Positions 58,868-64,000 of a stretch of DNA of 64,000 nt are shown here, in pieces; within the stretch, counting starts at the first letter, position 1; each line of letters opens with the position of its first letter. The translations under genes and the position numbers were made by a program. Source of the stretch: Geosiphon pyriformis (taxonomy: Eukaryota; Glomeromycota; Glomeromycetes; Archaeosporales; Geosiphonaceae); assembly GCA_016748015.1 (NCBI GenBank), contig JAAOMT010000381.1, forward strand, positions 40,713-104,712, read 5' to 3'. Below the pieces are notes generated by a model. That model made no database searches. It saw only the letters and a program-made list of their open reading frames with translations, and was not told the DNA's origin.

Positions 58868-59639
58868 TATTATTTATAGAAAATAATAATAATAATATAA
58901 ATAATTAATAATAAAGTAAAAGATTATTAGAATACATAATACTAGGAATTTTAGGAATATCAAAAAAAATTTTAAAAATTTTAGAAATACAAAAAATTTT
59001 AGCAAAAACTCAAAGAAATAGTAAAAATTTCAGAAATTTTGTATTATAAATATTTATATATATATATTAATTAATAAGTCAAGAAAAAAAAGAAACAAAA
59101 CTTTAAAATTAGTTTAGTTATTTTTAATTTTATTAATAAGTTTTTATTATATTTATTACTTAAATAATTCCAAGATTATTAAAGTTAAAACTAATATTAT
59201 AATTATATTGATATTATTTAAATCAATTATAATTACTTAAACAAAACTAAAACAATAATTTTTAATTATTGCTATTAACAAAATACTAATTAATTACTAT
59301 ATTATTTTGTAATTATATTTATCAAAGTTATTAATTAATTGTAAAAAATACTAAAATTATAATATTAAGAATTATTTAATAAAAAATACCAGAAAAAAAT
59401 ATAATTGTAATTAAAAAACTAAGATTATTTACCAAAAAAGTGTAAATACCAGAATAAATTAGTTACTAAACTAAAAAAATTATCAAAGTTATTATTAATT
59501 ACTATTAAGTAAATTTCTGTTTATTTTATAAAAAACTTTAATATATAATCTTCATAATACTTTTAAAATACACTTCAATTAATCTGAACACCAAATTATG
59601 AAAATTACTAATATTTACTCAAAAAATCTACTCATAATA
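58868..59639 (+). repeat. 3' LTR of element E
   Basis: It starts TATTATTTATAGAAAA and ends TCTACTCATAATA (772 bp). The CTAGGAATTTTAGG block at about 58942 matches the E 5' LTR near 9455, and the end segments match B-type LTRs (for example TTTCTGTTTATT near 59513). It is strongly diverged from the 5' LTR, indicating an old insertion. Confidence 0.6.
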
Positions 59640-59679
59640 TTATAAATATTTATATAATAAATAATATTATAATGTTTTA

Positions 59680-60190
59680 TATTTACTTTATAATAATATT
59701 AAGTTTTCTGATTATTTGTTTTTATGTTTAATGAATTTTACTGCTTGTAATGTTTTGTTAGTTTTTTAGATTACTATATAAAAGTTTTTTTCTGGTTTAT
59801 ATATGTTTTTATCTTATGTGTTTTAATTGTTGTTATTATATTTGTTAAATGTTACAATATATATTATTTTGTATAAAAATTTTGTTTTTAGAGCTTAATA
59901 TTTGGAATTTTTTTCTGTTTTTGAAAATTCTAAAATAGCTGTTAATAAGATTATAAGATTTAATATACAAAAATAATATTTGGTTTTTTTATTTTAAATA
60001 TTAAGTAATTATAGAAAAAAAGAGTTTAATTTTACTAAATATCTTAGTATTTTTTTTGTTTGTGGTTTTTTAAGTGTATTATTTAAAAATATAATTAAAT
60101 TAATATTACTAAGACTTTAAGTATTAGTTTTAGTATATGTTTTTTTTTTTAGTATTAACAGTAGTATTTTTGTTTATATAAAAGCTTAAT
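59680..60190 (+). pseudogene. LINE 3' remnant, heavily decayed
   Basis: It aligns by eye with the LINE fragment at about 1050-1440: ATATATATTATTTTGTATAAA (here in part, 59857 on) against GTATATATTACTTTGTATAAA, and GTTTGTGGTTTTTTAA (60058 on) against GATTTGTGGTCTTTTGA. No frame is open. It is a third LINE copy in the window. Confidence 0.5.
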
Positions 60191-61400
60191 ATTATTTTAA
60201 CTAACTTAAATAATTAGTTATGTATAGTAATTATATAATTTATATTTAATTTAAATTACTTAGTTTAATATATTATATTAAGTAATATTTAGATCTTATT
60301 TATAAAAAATAAAATAAAATAAAATAAAACTATTTTATAATTTGTTTTTTTGCTATTATTATATTTTTTTAATACAATTGTTATTAATGTTTAAATAAAT
60401 CAATTATTTTATAATAATATTATATATTTTAAAAACTGGTTTTTTTAATTTTTTAATTTATTAATTAACTTTATATGCAATAATAATTTAATTGGTTATA
60501 TTTATAATATTATTGCCAAAAATATGTAATTATAATTTTTAAATTAAAAATGTTTTTAATACTATAGTTTTTATAATTAATATTTTAAAATAATTAATTA
60601 ATTATATATTATATATTTAAGTTATTAATTAATTTGTTATATTATTATTAATTATTTTTGTGAAATTTAATAAAAAACAAAAAAACTTGTTTTATTAAAC
60701 ACATATTTGTAAAGTTTAGTTTTAATAATATTTATATTACCAAAAACTATTATTTATTTTGTTAAAAAACCAAATTACTTTAATTTAATATTTTTTAAAA
60801 AGATTAGATAATAATTTACTTATAAACTATATTAAAATATTAGAAATACAATTACAAATTTTTAATTTTAACATTAAATATTTTTAAATAATAATAATTT
60901 AATACAATAAGATAAAAAATACTTATGTTAAATTTTTAAAAGATTTATTATTTTTAAAACAAAAATAAAAAACAAAGAACAATGTTTTATTGTATAATAT
61001 TTTTGATTGGTTTAAATAATTAGTTATATGTAAAAAAAATAGATAATTTCCATTTATTTAGACATGTACATTTATTATTTTGGTAAATTTAAAAGAACTA
61101 TACTTAATCAAACATATTTTTTGAAAAATTTTTATTGTAATTTTGGCATAAATAGTGACAATTGTAACTTTAATATTTAAGCTTTTTAAACAATTGTAAC
61201 ATAATTTTCACATGTTCCAGTTAAAAACAAATTTAATAGCTGCAACTGATGATTTTTAACCAAACAAGTGTTATTTTATGTCAATTTAAAAAATATATAC
61301 CTTGTATTAATTCTTAATTTCATAGTTTAATTTATAAAAAAAGGTGCTACAATAAATTACTTCTAAAATCCTTTGAAAATCATTTTGGTAATAAAATTCA
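60191..61400. other. AT-rich DNA before the host genes, nothing recognised
   Basis: No gene or repeat match was seen. A five-fold AAAAT-type run lies at 60304-60329. From about 61400 the base composition becomes more balanced, entering the presumed 3' UTR of the STE14-like gene. Confidence 0.5.
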
Positions 61401-61527
61401 TTAATCGTGGAAATGGTCAAGATTTTTATTAAATACGTTTGTAATTGTAAAAATGTCAACTTTGTCATGTTAGAACTCTGGTCGCATGATAGAATCTTCA
61501 ATTAAGTTGCTCAAAATCGCGAAATTA

Positions 61528-62650
61528 TTATTTAATGAAAGGGATCCAAACACCAACCCGTTGCCGATACCGCACATAATCATCACCAAAAAATTTGATC
61601 AGTAATGGTTCCTCATTTCTGATTCGATCTCTGAAGAATCGATGCAAGGCCACCAAATAACCAAAGAAGCAAATGGGATTAAAAAGTAACAACTGTGTTC
61701 CTAATGCCCAATAATAAAACCCAAAATAAGAAGGATGTCTTGAGATACTATATATTCCAGTTGTCACCAGTTCGTGATCTTGATGTTTTTGATACACAAT
61801 TTGATGTGAGAAATTTGATTTTGCATGCCACATTGCCAGACTTCTGGTTGTCTGGCCAAGTATTATTAAGACTAAACCTAGATATTGAAATTAGACCGGA
61901 GAAATGATTTCATAAAGTCATCAATTAAATTATGCTAAAAACCTTACCTAGAAAAGCTATCCATCCAACCTTTTTTAATTCAGGAAACAAGTAAAGCTCA
62001 ATTACAAACTCAATCAATCCAGCCAAATGCGCAACGTGATAGGAAAGACCATTATGTATAAGAAATGCTGGAAATTATTTGTTACATGATCAAATTCGGA
62101 AGAAAGCATAAATCAATAGAGAATACCAAGATTGATGAGATTTTAAGGGCCAGTTCGTGCCCCAGTTTACCCAAAAGTTCAAATAACACTCAAGAGCTGT
62201 GTCACAATTTCACTTTTCCTAATCAGACGAACTTTACTCACCATCCATTGAAAGCTTCTCCGAATTAACTATGGCTGTTAATAGATACTCCAAGATGTGG
62301 AAGACCGCCAAAGTCGCAAAGAAAACTCCTAGTTGAGGTATTTGGGAATATAGTGCGAAACTAATACCGGCGCCGAAAATTACGCCAATCAAGAATGAGT
62401 AAATGGCAATGTTTTTTGGCGTATGATGTCTGTCTAGTAATGGGATATCACGATATAAACGCGAGTATTGACGTGTAGTATAAAATTCTTCAGAAGGGGA
62501 ATGAGTTGTGGCTGGGCTTGGAGATCTTAGACGGAAAGATGTAGAGTTAGATGGTTGTTCTTCTGGAGTTGATCCGCTGTATGTGGTTGTAAAGTTGGTT
62601 AGAATGTGTTCTGTGCCTGGTAAGGAGTCTGCAATGAACGTTGAAGACAT
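61528..62650 (-). CDS. STE14: Protein-S-isoprenylcysteine O-methyltransferase (ICMT/STE14)
   Basis: It methylates the C-terminal prenylcysteine of CAAX proteins such as Ras, Rho and fungal a-factor-type peptides, using S-adenosylmethionine in the ER membrane. Three exons on the minus strand: 62650-62242, 62067-61948 and 61877-61528, with GT-AG introns of 174 and 70 bp (donors GTGAGT and GTAAGG). The joined frame is 292 residues with no stop. Residues 1-78 are a Ser/Thr-rich extension; hydrophobic segments lie at about 81-101 and 106-126 and later; FLIHNG.SYHVAH is in exon 2. The SAM-binding C-terminus has TTGIYSISRHPSYFGFYYWA (RHPSY at 223-227), GTQLLLFNP, the pair NEEPLL (Glu 265-266) and FGDDYVRYRQRVGVWIPFIK. 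Everything expected of an active enzyme is present. Codons and CpG content contrast with the adjacent transposon block. Confidence 0.95.
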
Positions 62651-62940
62651 TTTGTTTTATTCAAGCTTTGAAAAGAAAAGCTATGTGAGGTAGCTGTATA
62701 AATAGCGATGAGTTAAATTTCATTAAAAAAGAGAACTGTTTAAATGAACAAAGGAAAAGAAAACAATAACTTTCAAGACTTTTTAATATTGTATTTGGTT
62801 AAATTTATTTTGACTATTGTTCCTTTTTTAGACTTAAGATCTACATAGAATATTAGGTTATACCAAGTCTATCTGATTCAAATTAAAGAACACAACCATT
62901 GTTAATCATTATGTCAAATCGCGTTTAGTGATAGTCTTTC
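62651..62940. promoter_or_regulatory. Divergent intergenic region upstream of STE14
   Basis: It lies between the STE14 start (minus) and the BTB gene (plus). On the minus strand a TATTTATA sequence at about 62696-62703, some 50 bp before the STE14 ATG, could act as a TATA element. No other site is assignable. Confidence 0.35.
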
Positions 62941-62941
62941 T

Positions 62942-63144
62942 TTTAATTTTCGAAGCCGCGGGCCATTCTACTTGAGTTACCAACTTACACTCTTTACAAG
63001 TTTACAACCTACCCGAGTTAACAAGTCTGAGTTAGAAATTCTTAAAAATAAACCCCTCGCATCAGGCTATCGAACTCAACATTTACTTGATTATTACATC
63101 TTTGACATTTGTGATCAAGAATTTTTTCCCAAAATATTAGATAA
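62942..63144 (+). other. Possible upstream exon or 5' UTR exon of the BTB gene
   Basis: One plus-strand frame is open from about 62948 (FRSRGPFYLSYQLTLFTSLQ..) to LDK before GTACTTC at 63145, with a possible acceptor TTTAG at 63181-63185. If spliced there, the frame does not join the BTB frame and meets a TAA. It is therefore more likely untranslated, or unrelated. No domain was recognised. Confidence 0.3.
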
Positions 63145-63205
63145 GGTACTTCATTTATTACTTATTTTGTAAGAATCCTTTAGTGTCCCGGGAAGATTAT
63201 ATCAA

Positions 63206-64000
63206 ATGGGAGCTTTGAGGAGTGCTAAACCCGCGCTAGCTGAAAGAATTGTTTTGAATGTTGGTGGGATCAAGGTAATATTAAGGCCTCTATGTGTAGT
63301 TTAAAAAAGACAAGGCTTCATTTTCGAAGAGAAATTATCATGGTATTATTGATTTATTTGTTGATACAACTTGAAAATCAAGTATGACACATATCGTTCG
63401 ACCCTGACCGCATATCCTGATACACTACTGGGTGCAATGTTTGCCGATCGAAACAAAGCAACCCTCCACCCAACAAACGGCAACGAATATTTCATAGATA
63501 GAAACGGTCGTGCATTTCATTATATCTTAGAATTCTATCGTACCGGTAAAAATCTCTGGCTAGATAATAAAGTCACCACCATTCCAAACGCATCAAAACA
63601 ACCAAATGATTGGACTTTACCAATCTCACGTAAAGAGCTTGAGGAAGAATTCAATTATTTTCTCATTCCTGGACAAACGGTTGGAGCTTCATTGACACAC
63701 AGAGTGGCTGCTGTAAAATTAGACGAATTCATCGTAGCCTTAAAAGAAGTAATTACCACAGTTGTCTCTTGTTATGGTTACGAAGTTACAATTAAACTCA
63801 CTATGGAAGATGATGAGATGGAGGTAACAACTGATACTGATAAGACACCCCACGCATTATATAATATTTCTGGAAGAATTCGACATTTTTCAAAACCGAG
63901 TATCGACGGAATTTTGATGAGCATTATGAAACCATTCCAGTTGAGTGGTTATCATATTATTTCAATGTTTGGTGAAGATGTTAAAAGGCATATCAAGAGT
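63206..64000 (+). CDS. BTB/T1 (K-channel tetramerisation-like) domain protein, 3' end outside window
   Basis: Two exons are visible: 63206-63274 (23 codons) and 63383 to the window end (206 codons, open), joined by a 108-bp GT-AG intron. The start MGALRSAKPALAERIVLNVG is the first ATG before the domain. The T1-type BTB fold follows: IVLNVGGIK at the exon junction, YDTYRSTLTAYPDTLLGAMF, EYFIDRNGRAFHYILEFYRT. This is the hallmark order of KCTD and BTB_2 proteins (LNVGG, then D-TL, then FIDR). After it come LPISRKELEEEFNYFLIP and a region with ITTVVSCYGYEVTIKLTMED. Fungal T1-BTB proteins are usually soluble adaptors, often for cullin-3 ubiquitin ligases; no channel segment is visible. The partner and substrate cannot be told. 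Confidence 0.9.

Larger units (their letters stand above)
9379..59639 (+). mobile_element. Ty3/gypsy element E, oldest, split by three insertions
   Basis: This outer element is reassembled from four pieces: 9379-12917, 30426-34309, 48484-50408 and 57925-59639. Reading continues across each junction: gag to protease over A2, RT to RT over D, and integrase to its C-terminus over A1. The LTRs at both ends share a block (CTAGGATTT/CTAGGAATT followed by T-rich or A-rich DNA) that other B-type LTRs lack. Net length is about 11 kb. The order is LTR, gag, two protease-like repeats, linker, dUTPase-like domain, RT, RNase H, integrase, LTR. It is the most decayed of the LTR elements. Confidence 0.7.

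Noticed and set aside
9379-59639. An AT-rich organelle genome or a protist such as Plasmodium or Dictyostelium
   Set aside because: The host genes have normal composition and GT-AG introns, and the AT-rich part is accounted for by decayed nuclear retroelements.
9375-59643. Target duplication for element E
   Set aside because: The flanks ccaa and ttat do not match well even when transitions are allowed.
61695-62268. Plus-strand frames opposite STE14
   Set aside because: They are antisense to exons with clear ICMT motifs and correct splice sites.
1-64000. tRNA or rRNA genes
   Set aside because: None was noticed by eye. A covariance-model search would be needed to exclude a tRNA in the AT-rich parts.

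Overview
The window looks like a transposon-packed, very AT-rich stretch of a fungal chromosome ending in ordinary genes. The retroelement proteins (a Ty3/gypsy gag-pol lineage and a LINE with a characteristic RNase H/zinc-finger tail) resemble families I remember from arbuscular mycorrhizal fungi (Glomeromycotina, e.g. Rhizophagus or Gigaspora). That assignment rests on recall, not a search. Short GT-AG introns in the two host genes fit a fungus.

Layout. 449-1590 and 2050-4680 are decayed pieces of a non-LTR retrotransposon (LINE). 4681-8144 is a truncated minus-strand Ty3/gypsy element (G) with one LTR. 8420-9370 is a solitary LTR. From 9379 to 59639 everything can be read as one old plus-strand Ty3/gypsy element (E, about 11 kb net) split open by later insertions. 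A2 (12918-30425, minus) sits in its gag-pol junction and itself contains C (15714-25477, plus). D (34310-48483, minus) sits in its reverse transcriptase and contains the gag-only element F (39465-43985, plus), whose 5' LTR holds a Tc1/mariner transposon (39738-41091). A1 (50409-57924, plus), the best preserved element, sits in its integrase. A further LINE remnant (about 59680-60190) and featureless AT-rich DNA lead to the host genes: STE14-like isoprenylcysteine methyltransferase (61528-62650, minus, three exons) and a BTB/T1-domain gene (63206 to beyond the window end, plus).

How the parts work together. There are two LTR-element groups. Group A (A1, A2) has gag, protease, a Cys-rich segment, RT, RNase H, integrase, then a conserved unidentified ORF before the 3' LTR. 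The other group (C, D, E, probably G and F) has gag, protease, a long linker, a dUTPase-like domain, RT, RNase H and integrase. The dUTPase-like domain can be recognised independently in C, D and E and is the most interesting content of the window.

Decay. Every element is full of stops that look like CAA/CAG to TAA/TAG, TGG to TGA/TAG and CGA to TGA. Catalytic Asp/Glu codons are often changed to Asn/Lys, i.e. C-to-T and G-to-A transitions, while the host genes are intact and contain CpG. No element here looks capable of making its own full protein set. Domain edges in the older copies are approximate because they were placed by eye.
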